Origin: Bacteroidaceae bacterium
GTDB taxonomy: Bacteria; Bacteroidota; Bacteroidia; Bacteroidales; Bacteroidaceae
Direction: 5' to 3'
DNA length: 64,000 nucleotides
Assembly: GCA_902362595.1 (NCBI GenBank)
Contig: CABIXF010000003.1
Coordinates: 119,540-183,539 of the forward strand
The notes beneath the pieces are model-generated. The model saw only the letters and a list, made by a program, of their open reading frames with translations. It did not search any database and was not told the DNA's origin. The position numbers and the translations under genes are program-made. Within the stretch, counting starts at the first letter, position 1, and each line of letters starts with the position of its first letter. Below, piece after piece: positions 16,483 to 24,724 of this stretch.

Positions 16483-17733
16483 TTATTCAAAACGAATGGA
16501 TTTTGCGGGATGAATGTGACTAATCAGATAAGACGGACCCACCAGCATGGCCACAGACACCAGCAGGGTGCAGACGTTCAGCAGCACAATCCAACCCAGA
16601 TGAAGCTCCACGGGAACCGCACTGACATAGTATGTGGCCGGATCCAGCTTGAAAGGCTCAAAGAAATACTGGATGACGCAGAACGCCAGTCCGATAACAT
16701 TCCCCCAGCACATGCCCCTCCCGATGAGGAAGACAGAGAACGACAAGAATATCTTCCGAATGGAAGCATTGTCGGCCCCCAGCGCTTTCAGGATTCCAAT
16801 CATCTGCGTACGTTCGAGAATGATAATCAGCAAGCCCGAAATCATAGTAAAGCCCGCCACTCCGGTCATCAGAATCAGGATGACCCACACGTTCGTGTCG
16901 AGCAAGTCCAGCCAGGCAAAAATCTGCGGATAGAGTTCTTCCGACGTGCGTGAGCAATACACCGCCCCGTAACGGTCGATCCGCTCCTGGATATGTGCCC
17001 GGATGGCATCGTTCACCGTATTCAAGTCGTCGTAATCTGATACGGCCACTTCCACGCCCCCTACCTGGTCCGGTTCCCATCCGTTCAGGCGGTTCACGGT
17101 GTACATGTCCGTCACCAAGAAATAATCGTCGAAAGCTGAGAAATGGGTTTGGAAAATCCCGCTCACCGTCAGCCGGCGTGCCCGCACATTGTCTTCAATG
17201 TAATAGGTGTACAGCTTGTCGCCCACCTTCAAGGAAAGCTTGTCGGCCATGGAACGGGAAATCAACACGCGGTTGCTGGCCACGGAATCCGTGAGCACCG
17301 GAATCTCCCCTTCCTGCAAATGCGCCTTCAGGTAAGTCCAGTCGTATTCCTGGGCCACCCCCTTCACAATCATTCCCTGAAAATTATCGGCCGTCATAAT
17401 CATGCCCGGCTTCGTGGAGTAACGCTGCACATGACTCACCTCCGGAATCTGCCGTATCACCGAAAGCAGGCTGTCGTTGCCCACCACCGGGTTCATCTGG
17501 TAAAGCTGTGCCCCGTCGATGCTGGAGACCACAATGTCGGACCCCATGCCGATGACCTTGTCGCGCACCTGATGCTTGAAGCCGATGACCACGGCCACCG
17601 ATACCAGCATCACCGCCAGCCCGATGGCAATACCGGCCATCGCAATCCGGATAGCCGGCTTAGAGACCTCCTTCCCGCCTTCCCGGCTGCGGTAAATCCG
17701 CCGTGCGATAAAAAATTTCCAGTTGCTCATCAT
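16483..17733 (-). CDS. FtsX-type ABC permease, LolC/LolE-like
   Basis: This 416-aa protein has one N-terminal membrane segment (IAMAGIAIGLAVMLVSVAVVIG), a periplasmic MacB-type core (about 50-260) and three C-terminal membrane segments. The last FtsX region includes MIGILKALGADNASIRKIF, the coupling motif typical of lipoprotein-releasing LolC/E subunits. It probably extracts lipoproteins from the inner membrane with a LolD ATPase encoded elsewhere. Its ATG overlaps the stop of the upstream aminotransferase gene by four bases (17730-17733), so translation is coupled. Confidence 0.85.
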   Translation of the reverse strand: MMSNWKFFIARRIYRSREGGKEVSKPAIRIAMAGIAIGLAVMLVSVAVVIGFKHQVRDKVIGMGSDIVVSSIDGAQLYQMNPVVGNDSLLSVIRQIPEVSHVQRYSTKPGMIMTADNFQGMIVKGVAQEYDWTYLKAHLQEGEIPVLTDSVASNRVLISRSMADKLSLKVGDKLYTYYIEDNVRARRLTVSGIFQTHFSAFDDYFLVTDMYTVNRLNGWEPDQVGGVEVAVSDYDDLNTVNDAIRAHIQERIDRYGAVYCSRTSEELYPQIFAWLDLLDTNVWVILILMTGVAGFTMISGLLIIILERTQMIGILKALGADNASIRKIFLSFSVFLIGRGMCWGNVIGLAFCVIQYFFEPFKLDPATYYVSAVPVELHLGWIVLLNVCTLLVSVAMLVGPSYLISHIHPAKSIRFE

Positions 17734-18932
17734 TCATCCACTCTTCCCGGATAGGCTTCGAGTGCTTTACGCAGGATGAACAGCGCCCGTACCAGGTCTT
17801 CTTTCTTCAGTACATAGGCCACACGCACCTCGTTCTTGCCGCCGCCCGGCGTGGTATAGAAACCACTGGCCGGAGCCATCATGACGGTTTCCCCCTCGTA
17901 GTTGAAGTCGGACAAGCACCAGGCACAGAACTTCTCACAGTCGTCGACCGGCAGTTTGGCCACCGTATAGAAAGCCCCCATCGGTATCGGCGAATACACG
18001 CCCGGGATACGGTTCAGTCCGTCAATCAGGCACTTACGTCGTTCCACATACTCGTCGTACGTTTCGCGGGCATATTCTTCCGGTTCGTCGAGCGAAGCCT
18101 CTGCTGCAATCTGTCCGATGAGCGGAGGACTCAAACGGGCCTGACAGAATTTCATCACGGCCTTGCGCACTTCCGGGTTCTTCGTAATCAAAGCTCCGAT
18201 GCGGATACCGCACTCCGAATACCGTTTCGACACGGAGTCAATCAGCACCACGTTCTGTTCAATGCCTTCCAGATGGCAGGCAGAGATATAAGGAGAACCC
18301 GTATAGATAAATTCACGATACACTTCGTCGGAGAACAGGAAGAGGTCGTACTTCTTCACCAGGTCCCGAATCTGGTTCATCTCCCGGCGAGTGTACAAGT
18401 AGCCGGTCGGGTTGTTCGGGTTACAAATCAGGATACCCTTCGTGCGTTCATTGATCAGTTCCTCGAACTTCTCCACCTTCGGCAAAGAGAACCCCTCGTC
18501 GATGGTCGTCGTCACCGTACGGATAATTGCGCCGGCAGAGATGGCAAAGGCCATGTAGTTGGCATAGGCCGGTTCCGGCACAATAATCTCATCACCCGGG
18601 TTCAGGCAACTCATGAACGCGAACAACACCGCCTCCGACCCCCCGGTCGTGATGATGATGTCGTCGGCATCCAAGTGAATGTCATACTTCTCGTAATACC
18701 CCACCAGCCGCTCGCGGTAGCTACGGTAACCCTGGCTGGGACTGTATTCCAGCACCTTCCGGTCGATATTTCGAATCGCATCGAGGGCCGCTCGCGGAGT
18801 AGGCAGGTCAGGCTGACCGATATTCAAGTGATACACATGAATTCCTCTCTCTTTCGCAGCTTCAGCCAGGGGAGCCAGTTTACGAATCGGCGACTCCGGC
18901 ATTTCAGTTCCTCTGATGGATATTTGTGGCAT
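17730..18932 (-). CDS. PLP-dependent aminotransferase, class I/II (aspartate-aminotransferase fold)
   Basis: This 400-aa fold-type I enzyme has NIGQPDLPTP, a PLP contact region TGGSEAVLFAF, NPNNPTGYLYTR, and the Schiff-base Lys in DSVSKRYSECGIRIG (about K233). A substrate-carboxylate Arg region lies in EVRVAYVL. It transfers amino groups between an amino acid and a 2-oxoacid; the amino-acid preference is not readable. It shares a transcript with the downstream FtsX permease, which its stop codon overlaps. Confidence 0.9.
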   Translation of the reverse strand: MPQISIRGTEMPESPIRKLAPLAEAAKERGIHVYHLNIGQPDLPTPRAALDAIRNIDRKVLEYSPSQGYRSYRERLVGYYEKYDIHLDADDIIITTGGSEAVLFAFMSCLNPGDEIIVPEPAYANYMAFAISAGAIIRTVTTTIDEGFSLPKVEKFEELINERTKGILICNPNNPTGYLYTRREMNQIRDLVKKYDLFLFSDEVYREFIYTGSPYISACHLEGIEQNVVLIDSVSKRYSECGIRIGALITKNPEVRKAVMKFCQARLSPPLIGQIAAEASLDEPEEYARETYDEYVERRKCLIDGLNRIPGVYSPIPMGAFYTVAKLPVDDCEKFCAWCLSDFNYEGETVMMAPASGFYTTPGGGKNEVRVAYVLKKEDLVRALFILRKALEAYPGRVDE

Positions 18933-18961
18933 ATTTTATGTTTTTAAAAAATTCTGAATTG

Positions 18962-18969
18962 CAAAGATA
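18962..18969 (-). promoter_or_regulatory. -7 box TATCTTTG for the aminotransferase operon
   Basis: It is a perfect TAnnTTTG match, 30 nt before the ATG at 18932. Confidence 0.6.
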
Positions 18970-19098
18970 AAGCGATTGCCGAAATAAACCAACTTTGTGT
19001 CCAGAAAAAACAGCAGTTTGCTATCCGTAAAAAAAGCCCTCCAAGTAAAGTTTAACGCCTTTTCAGGCATTTTCCATGTCTTCAACCCAAAAAATCCG

Positions 19099-19106
19099 TA
19101 TGTTTG
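19099..19106 (+). promoter_or_regulatory. -7 box TATGTTTG for the isomerase-like gene
   Basis: It matches TAnnTTTG. The predicted start lies near 19113, so the leader to the ATG at 19134 is about 20 nt. It rules out the longer start at 19104. Confidence 0.6.
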
Positions 19107-19133
19107 CTCTCGATAACCAAACATCCAATCTAT

Positions 19134-20372
19134 ATGAATCTTTACCTAATTATATTTACCGCCGGAACCTACCGGGCAGAGCAAGTTTACGACAAGCACA
19201 AAGATCTGTTTGTCGAACTGGAGAAACACTTCACGCTCCACCTGGTCAACTATACTGAAGCTGATAGCATCCCCAGCAACGAATACAAAATGGTATTCAT
19301 CGCCAGTGGAGGTGTGGAAAATGCCGTAGTACGCTTTTTCAGCATCCTACCCTATCCCATCACCCTGCTCACTGACGGCCTGAACAACTCGCTGGCCGCC
19401 GCCCTTGAAATCTCTGCATGGATACAATCGAGAGACATGAAAGTGAGAATCATTCACGGACTGGCGCCCGACATGGCCAACCAGGTACTTCTGCACCATC
19501 AGGCCTTTGCCGCCAAACGGGCCCTGAAAAAGAAACGCATCGGTGTCATCGGTACCCCAGCTTCCTGGCTGGTAGCCAGCCATGTGGACTACCTGCTGGC
19601 CGGACAGCGCTGGGGAGTGATTTATACCGACATCCCCATCGAGCATGTGGAAAAAGCCTTCCATGAGATTACCGAAGACGAGATAGGAGTGGAAGCCTCC
19701 TTGTTTGCCAACCGTGCCAAGGGAATTCAGGAAGCGACCCCCGAAGAACTGCTGCGGGCCATGCGCTTGTACAAGGCCATCCGCCGCGTATGTGAAGAAG
19801 AAAAACTGGACGCCCTTACCCTTTCCTGCTTCTCGCTCATCCAGAGCCTGAAGACCACGGGTTGCCTGGCCCTCTCCCTGCTGAACGACGAAGGCATCCC
19901 TGCCGGATGCGAAGGCGACCTCCAGTCCATCATGACCTTGCTGATGGTGAAAGAACTCATCGGCCAGCCGGCCTTCATGGCCAACCCGTCGTTTGTCGAC
20001 CTGACCCGCAACGAGGTGCTCCTGGCCCACTGCTCCATCCCCACACGAATGGCCGAGCAGTTCATCATCCGTAACCATTTCGAGACGGAAAGCGGCATCG
20101 CCATCCAAGGCATCGTGCATGCAGGTGAAGTAACCCTCTTCAAATGCGGCGGCGAGTGCCTGGACGAATACTACCTGTCGTCGGGCCACCTCATTGAAAA
20201 TACGAACCTGGTGACCTGCTGTCGTACCCAGCTAAAGGTACGGCTGGACAAACCAGTCGGCTATTTCCTGCACAACCCGCTGGGCAACCATCACATCCTG
20301 ATACAGGGAAACTATGCCGACGTCATTCAGGAATTCATGCAACAAAACCGGTGCAAATTGCGAATTGACTGA
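19134..20372 (+). CDS. Fucose/arabinose isomerase-fold protein of unknown substrate
   Basis: This 412-aa cytosolic protein begins MNLYLIIFTAGTYRAEQ. Its layout resembles L-fucose/L-arabinose isomerase-like proteins: an N-terminal Rossmann-like domain (ASGGVENAVVRFF), a second domain (GVIGTPASWLVASHVDY), and a C-terminal domain with LTLSCFSLIQ, then GIPAGCEGDLQSIMTLL and GIVHAGEVTLFKCGG. The Glu/Asp in CEGD matches the metal-ligand position in these isomerases. A sugar isomerisation activity is inferred from the fold only. No sugar-catabolism genes adjoin it, and the following genes are DUF4494 and yggS. Confidence 0.6.
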   Translation: MNLYLIIFTAGTYRAEQVYDKHKDLFVELEKHFTLHLVNYTEADSIPSNEYKMVFIASGGVENAVVRFFSILPYPITLLTDGLNNSLAAALEISAWIQSRDMKVRIIHGLAPDMANQVLLHHQAFAAKRALKKKRIGVIGTPASWLVASHVDYLLAGQRWGVIYTDIPIEHVEKAFHEITEDEIGVEASLFANRAKGIQEATPEELLRAMRLYKAIRRVCEEEKLDALTLSCFSLIQSLKTTGCLALSLLNDEGIPAGCEGDLQSIMTLLMVKELIGQPAFMANPSFVDLTRNEVLLAHCSIPTRMAEQFIIRNHFETESGIAIQGIVHAGEVTLFKCGGECLDEYYLSSGHLIENTNLVTCCRTQLKVRLDKPVGYFLHNPLGNHHILIQGNYADVIQEFMQQNRCKLRID

Positions 20373-20412
20373 TTTTTCAAAACCATTTATTCTCTCATTC
20401 AATTTATAATCG

Positions 20413-20420
20413 TATCTTTG
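20413..20420 (+). promoter_or_regulatory. -7 box TATCTTTG for the DUF4494-yggS-DHOD-like operon
   Basis: It is a perfect TAnnTTTG match, about 36 nt upstream of the ATG at 20456. Confidence 0.6.
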
Positions 20421-20455
20421 TGTGAATAATTACAAATTGAAAAGCAAGAAAAATT

Positions 20456-20935
20456 ATGATGCATAACTGGTTTGAATGCAAAATCCGTTACGAAAAAGTA
20501 GTCGAAAACGGCATGAACAAGAAAGTAACGGAACCCTATCTGGTGGACGCACTCAGCTTCACCGAGGCTGAATCGCGTATTATCGAAGAAATCACTCCCT
20601 TCATCAGCGGAGAATTTACTGTATCCGACATCAAACGCGCCAACTACAGCGAACTCTTCCCTAGCGAAGAGGAAGCAGCCGACCGCTGGTTCAAGTGCAA
20701 GCTCTATTTCATCACCCTCGACGAGAAAAGCGGTGCTGAAAAGAAAACGGCTACCAACGTGCTGATACAGGCTGCCGACCTGCGCGACGCGGTAAAGAAA
20801 CTGGACGAAGGCATGAAGGGCACAATGGCCGACTACGTGATTGCTTCCGTAGCCGAAACCGCCCTGATGGATGTATATCCTTACTCGGCAGAGCCCGACG
20901 TGAAACCGGAATTCCCGGATGCAGACAAACGATGA
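20456..20935 (+). CDS. DUF4494-family protein
   Basis: This 159-aa soluble acidic protein begins (M)MHNWFECKIRYEKVVENG and continues YLVDALSFTEAESRIIEEI. I recognise the pattern as the Bacteroidetes-specific DUF4494 family, whose function is unknown. Two repeated alpha/beta halves are visible: ALSFTEAESRIIEEITPFI and LIQAADLRDAVKKLDEGM. Both follow a short beta-rich segment ending in a transport- or phage-like phrase. It is first in an operon with a YggS-type protein, whose ATG lies 20 nt after this stop. Confidence 0.75.
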   Translation: MMHNWFECKIRYEKVVENGMNKKVTEPYLVDALSFTEAESRIIEEITPFISGEFTVSDIKRANYSELFPSEEEAADRWFKCKLYFITLDEKSGAEKKTATNVLIQAADLRDAVKKLDEGMKGTMADYVIASVAETALMDVYPYSAEPDVKPEFPDADKR

Positions 20936-20954
20936 ACAAACACTTATCAAAACC

Positions 20955-21623
20955 ATGGATATTCAGTCTAATTTAAATGAGGTACGGACACAACTTCCTC
21001 CCCAAGTGCGCCTGGTAGCTGTATCCAAGTTCCATCCCAACGAAGCCATCCTGGCGGCCTACGAAGCCGGACAGCGCATCTTCGGGGAAAGCAAGGAACA
21101 GGAGTTGAGCAAGAAGCAGGCTTCCCTGCCCGCCGACATCCAGTGGCATTTCATCGGCCACCTGCAGACCAACAAGGTGAAGTACATTGCGCCCTACATC
21201 GCCATGATTCATGCGGTAGACACCTACAAGCTGCTGGCCGAAATCGACAAACAGTCCGCCAAATGCAACCGCGTGATTCCCTGCCTGCTGGAAATCCATA
21301 TCGCCGAAGAAGACAGCAAATACGGATTTTCTTTCCAGGAATGTCGCGAGATGCTCGACACCGAGCCGTGGCGGGAGCTGACCCATGTGGCCATCAGCGG
21401 CGTGATGGGCATGGCCACCAATACCGACGACCAAGCGGAAATTATGAAGGAATTTGAAAGTCTGCACCGCTTCTTCACGGAACTGAAAGACACGTATTTC
21501 GCGCACGACGACCGCTTCAAGGAGATTTCCATGGGCATGTCGCACGACTACCAGCTGGCCGTGAAAGCCGGCAGCACGATGGTACGCGTAGGCAGCAAGA
21601 TTTTCGGAGAAAGAGTATATTAA
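20955..21623 (+). CDS. yggS: YggS/PROSC-type PLP homeostasis protein
   Basis: This 222-aa alanine-racemase-fold PLP protein starts MDIQSNLNEVR. The PLP lysine is K25 in RLVAVSKFHP. Other family motifs are FGESKEQEL, WHFIGHLQTNKVKYI, HAVDTYKLL, MGMATNTDD, EISMGMSHDYQLAVKAGSTM and the terminal VRVGSKIFGER. It buffers and supplies pyridoxal phosphate and has no known catalytic reaction. An upstream in-frame ATG at 20919 overlaps DUF4494; the 20955 start matches family length. Confidence 0.92.
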   Translation: MDIQSNLNEVRTQLPPQVRLVAVSKFHPNEAILAAYEAGQRIFGESKEQELSKKQASLPADIQWHFIGHLQTNKVKYIAPYIAMIHAVDTYKLLAEIDKQSAKCNRVIPCLLEIHIAEEDSKYGFSFQECREMLDTEPWRELTHVAISGVMGMATNTDDQAEIMKEFESLHRFFTELKDTYFAHDDRFKEISMGMSHDYQLAVKAGSTMVRVGSKIFGERVY

Positions 21624-21636
21624 AAACGAGAAGAAT

Positions 21637-22614
21637 ATGGCACAACTAAAAACAACTTTTGCGGGGTTAACCCTGAACAACCCGATTATCATCAGCAGTT
21701 CGGGCCTGACGAACAGCCTGGCCAAAATCCAGAAACTGGAAGAAGCCGGAGCGGGTGCAGTGGTACTGAAATCAGTTTTCGAAGAACAAATCAATATGCA
21801 GGCAGGCAGCATGCAGGGCTACGGTTCTCCCGAAGCCGACGACTACCTGGGTGCTTACGTGCGCTCTCATGCCCTGAACGAGCACATCGCCCTGATTGAG
21901 GACGTGAAGAAGCACTGCAAGATTCCGGTCATCGCCAGCATCAACTGCTACAGCGACAGCGAATGGACCGACTTTGCACGCCTGATGGAACAGGCCGGAG
22001 CTGATGCACTGGAAGTGAACATCCTGTCTTTGCAGACCAGCAAGGACTACAAGCCGGGCAGCTTCGAACAGCGCCACATCGACATCCTGCGCCACATCAA
22101 GAAGGTGGTCCGCATCCCGGTCATCCTGAAACTGGGCAGCAACCTGACCAACCCGATAGCCCTCATCAACCAGCTCTATGCCAATGGAGCAGCTGCCGTG
22201 GTCTTGTTCAACCGTTTCTACCAGCCGGACATCCAGATTGACAACCTGACCTTCACCACCGCCAGTGTGATGAGTTCTCCTTCCGAACTGGCCGACCGTA
22301 TCCGCTGGGCAGCCATTGCTTCGGCTGAAGTGCCGCAACTGGACTATGCCGTTTCGGGCGGTGTACATTGCGGAAAAGGTGTCATCAAGTCCCTGCTGGC
22401 CGGAGCTTCTGCCGTAGAAGTGTGCAGCGTCATCTACCAGCACGGCAACCAGATGATTGAGACCATGAAGAAGGAACTGGCAGAATGGATGGACGACAAA
22501 GGCTACACGACCATCGCACAGTTCAAGGGCAAGATGAACGCAGCCGCCGCCGGCGAAGTGAACCCCTTCGAACGTACCCAGTTCATGAGATACTACAGCA
22601 ACCACGAAGAATAA
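21637..22614 (+). CDS. Dihydroorotate dehydrogenase-like FMN TIM-barrel protein
   Basis: This 325-aa protein resembles class-1 DHOD/dihydropyrimidine dehydrogenase barrels: TFAGLTLNNPIIISSSGLTNS at the start, IPVIASINCYSDSEW, IPVILKLGSNLTN, GGVHCGKGVIKSLLAGASAVEVCSVIYQHG near the end. The loop that in true DHODs reads ElNvSCPN is EVNILSLQT, so orotate chemistry is doubtful. It is probably an uncharacterised FMN oxidoreductase. It follows yggS by 13 nt and ends at a strong terminator. Confidence 0.8.
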   Translation: MAQLKTTFAGLTLNNPIIISSSGLTNSLAKIQKLEEAGAGAVVLKSVFEEQINMQAGSMQGYGSPEADDYLGAYVRSHALNEHIALIEDVKKHCKIPVIASINCYSDSEWTDFARLMEQAGADALEVNILSLQTSKDYKPGSFEQRHIDILRHIKKVVRIPVILKLGSNLTNPIALINQLYANGAAAVVLFNRFYQPDIQIDNLTFTTASVMSSPSELADRIRWAAIASAEVPQLDYAVSGGVHCGKGVIKSLLAGASAVEVCSVIYQHGNQMIETMKKELAEWMDDKGYTTIAQFKGKMNAAAAGEVNPFERTQFMRYYSNHEE

Positions 22615-22635
22615 AACGGCTTCGCGGAAACGCAT

Positions 22636-22686
22636 AAAAAAGCGGATGCTTCCTTCCTTTTCCAGGTAGAAGCATCCGCTTTTTTT
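22636..22686. terminator. Bidirectional terminator between DHOD-like gene and HpaII-like gene
   Basis: The stem AAAAAAGCGGATGCTTC pairs with its complement (22669-22686), with A- and T-runs at the two ends. It separates convergent genes. Confidence 0.9.
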
Positions 22687-22704
22687 GTCTTCATCTATCC
22701 GGCC

Positions 22705-23790
22705 TCAGCGTTTCAGCAGACCGATTTTCAGGTTCAGCTTGAAATAATACACCCCGTTTTCACGCTCCAGGTAGCCGTACTTGTCTTTCTCGGTGGAGCC
22801 TTTCTCCAGGCGGCTGTTCTGGAACAGGAAGTCGGCAAAGGTCTGGCGGAACGCCCGCTGGTAGCACAACACCTCGCCGTCGCCCGTCACGAACAAGAAA
22901 CCGGCGATGGCCGAGTCGGTACCGTTGTACAGCTTGGCCGGACGCATGCCCGTGGCCAGCGCCAGCAGCAGTTCCTTCACCTTGTATTCATAGAAGCGGT
23001 GCTTCGTAATCAGTTCATCCTTGATTTTCAGCGGATTCAGTTTCTTGAGCTCCTCCGTCAGGTCCGACACCTTCGTGAGGCCGTCCAGCCACATCAGGCG
23101 GGTCATTTCGGCCAGCAGACGCCCCATGTGCAGGTCAATCATCGACAGGTTGCTGCGGAAAATCTTGTCGGCCACGTCGCTGTACTTCAGCACACCGCCC
23201 AGCCGCTCAATCATCAGCATCCGCGACACCACGTCGTCTTCCTCCCCTTCCGCATTGATTTTGTTGACGGTAGGCGTAGCAAACTTCACACCCGTCTGCT
23301 CAAACTTGAAGTTGGCCGTGCGTCCGCCGTCGAGCAGCGGAATCATCATCCCCAGCCGGGAACGTACGCAGAAACCCGTGAGCGGGGCATCCCCCGAATA
23401 GAACGCCACACTGAAATCCGTACGGTCGTCCGTGCGGGCCTCCAGGTCGAAAATAGCCACCTCGTCGAGGAACTCCTCCACCCCGTCGGGCGAGGTCACG
23501 TCGTCTTCCCGGCTCTGACGGATGGCGGCATAGATGAGTTCGGCCACCGTGGCAAAGTCCTCGCGCGGAATCCGCTTGTCGATGTGCTCCCCTTTCAAGT
23601 GGATAAAATCTTTCTCCAGAATATACTGACGCGTACCGTCGTGCTCCTCACGCTGCACCATCGCCACCGGAAGACGGAGCGTTTCATCCTTCTTCACGTC
23701 GGGAGTTCCGCCGTACACGTAGCCGTCGGCCAGCAGCCGGAAAAACGCATACAGTTCCCCCCATTCTCTTTTCGTCGCTTCAAATGCCAT
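22705..23790 (-). CDS. HpaII-family type II restriction endonuclease-like protein
   Basis: This 361-aa protein begins MAFEATKREWGELYAFFRLL. I recognise the family from this N-terminus, from the middle CVRSRLGMMIPLLDGGRTANF and from the C-terminus YYFKLNLKIGLLKR. HpaII cuts CCGG when unmethylated. The call rests on recalled family resemblance, not on a verified catalytic motif. No cytosine methyltransferase lies beside it, which is unusual for a type II system. Composition and promoter look like the host's, so it may be an old resident. The frame is open upstream to 23859, but the -7 box at 23812 supports the start at 23790. Confidence 0.65.
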   Translation of the reverse strand: MAFEATKREWGELYAFFRLLADGYVYGGTPDVKKDETLRLPVAMVQREEHDGTRQYILEKDFIHLKGEHIDKRIPREDFATVAELIYAAIRQSREDDVTSPDGVEEFLDEVAIFDLEARTDDRTDFSVAFYSGDAPLTGFCVRSRLGMMIPLLDGGRTANFKFEQTGVKFATPTVNKINAEGEEDDVVSRMLMIERLGGVLKYSDVADKIFRSNLSMIDLHMGRLLAEMTRLMWLDGLTKVSDLTEELKKLNPLKIKDELITKHRFYEYKVKELLLALATGMRPAKLYNGTDSAIAGFLFVTGDGEVLCYQRAFRQTFADFLFQNSRLEKGSTEKDKYGYLERENGVYYFKLNLKIGLLKR

Positions 23791-23811
23791 AATCTCTTTA
23801 TTTTTTAAGTG

Positions 23812-23819
23812 CAAAGGTA
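23812..23819 (-). promoter_or_regulatory. -7 box TACCTTTG for the HpaII-like gene
   Basis: It matches TAnnTTTG on the minus strand, 22 nt upstream of the ATG at 23790. Confidence 0.55.
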
Positions 23820-23924
23820 GTAAAAGAAGCGTTAACAAAAACGTTTCCGACAAAAGCAAATCCTAATAGATGTTATTAAACAGATTTTTCCGGGCATTTT
23901 GCTTGCAGAGTACCAGAAAATACG

Positions 23925-23932
23925 TACCTTTG
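23925..23932 (+). promoter_or_regulatory. -7 box TACCTTTG of the small RNA candidate
   Basis: It is a TAnnTTTG match that precedes a terminator by only about 45 nt, with no ORF between them. Confidence 0.55.
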
Positions 23933-23938
23933 CAATGT

Positions 23939-24001
23939 GTTTTTCATAGTATTAGATTTAAGGTTAACAAAAGGTTGGAGTTCAGCGGAACTCCTTTTTT
24001 T
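23939..24001 (+). ncRNA. Candidate small RNA of about 63 nt
   Basis: It is bounded by a -7 box (23925-23932) and an intrinsic terminator (stem GGAGTTC/GAACTCC, 23977-23994, loop AGCG, then seven T). The body contains ATTAGATTTAAGGTTAAC, a phrase I remember as recurrent in Bacteroides intergenic regions. No open frame fits, and the next gene (24251) has its own promoter, so this is a free-standing short transcript rather than a leader. Function unknown. Confidence 0.55.
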
Positions 24002-24035
24002 ATGCCCGTTCATCAACCGTTTTTCCCCTCCCTAA

Positions 24036-24161
24036 AAACGCTTCGGCGTTTCACCCAAAACGTCTAAGCATTTCAAGCAAAACGTTTAGGCGTTTTCATT
24101 CAAACGCTTAGACGTTTGATTCCAAACGCAAAGGCGCTTTATTCCAAACGTAAAGGCGTTT
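24036..24161. repeat. 22-bp-period palindrome array, AAACG...CGTTT type (array B)
   Basis: Six units start at 24036, 24058, 24080, 24102, 24124 and 24146, exactly 22 bp apart. The 16-bp palindrome form and 6-bp spacer length are the same as in array A at 2769-2894, but the inner bases differ. It lies between the small RNA candidate and the promoter of the AlaX-like gene. The 23791-24250 intergenic stretch holds only this array, the small RNA and promoters. Confidence 0.85.
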
Positions 24162-24223
24162 TCCCTAAGGTGTCAAAAGTCATGAAAAATCTACAGAAAG
24201 TCTACATATATCCTCCCATTTTG

Positions 24224-24231
24224 TATCTTTG
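24224..24231 (+). promoter_or_regulatory. -7 box TATCTTTG for the AlaX-like gene
   Basis: It is a perfect TAnnTTTG match, 19 nt before the ATG at 24251. Confidence 0.6.
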
Positions 24232-24250
24232 TCGCCAAATCAAATGAATT

Positions 24251-24712
24251 ATGGAACAAACTACTCAACTTAACGAACACCACAAGCAGGAATATCCTCC
24301 CATGCATACCTGCGAACACATCGTCAACCGCACGATGGTGAATCTTTTTGGATGCGGACGGGCGGTATCGGCCCACATCGAACGGAAGAAAAGCAAACTC
24401 GATTTCGCCCTTCCACAAGCGCCTACTGAAGAAGATATTACCCGCATTGAAAATACGGTCAACGAGGTCATTGCCCGTCATCTGCCGGTTACCACGGAAT
24501 TCACCACCCAAGAAGATGCCGCCGGACGCTTCGACTTGAAACGCCTGCCCGAAGGGGCCTCCGACACGGTGCGCGTAGTACACGTGGGCGACTACGACGA
24601 ATGTCTGTGCATCGGACTGCATGTAGAGAATACCTCAGAAATCGGTACGTTCAAAATCATCAGCCACGACTACAAAGACGGCATCTTCCGGATGCGTTTC
24701 AAACTGGTTTAA
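24251..24712 (+). CDS. Free-standing tRNA-editing domain (AlaX/ThrRS-SAD-like)
   Basis: This 153-aa protein corresponds to the second additional domain of alanyl- and threonyl-tRNA synthetases. Metal-binding residues are visible as HTCEH in the N-terminal part and C-x3-H in CLCIGLH near residue 120. Such proteins deacylate mischarged tRNA (for example Ser- or Gly-tRNAAla) in trans. The N-terminal glycine-rich beta-barrel of full AlaX is absent, so it is a compact type. It is followed after 12 nt by a nuclease gene. Confidence 0.75.
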   Translation: MEQTTQLNEHHKQEYPPMHTCEHIVNRTMVNLFGCGRAVSAHIERKKSKLDFALPQAPTEEDITRIENTVNEVIARHLPVTTEFTTQEDAAGRFDLKRLPEGASDTVRVVHVGDYDECLCIGLHVENTSEIGTFKIISHDYKDGIFRMRFKLV

Positions 24713-24724
24713 ACCGCACGTATT

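Noticed and set aside
20919..20954. Alternative yggS start at 20919 overlapping DUF4494
   Set aside because: The extra 12 residues are not conserved-looking, and MDIQSNLNEVR gives the normal family length.
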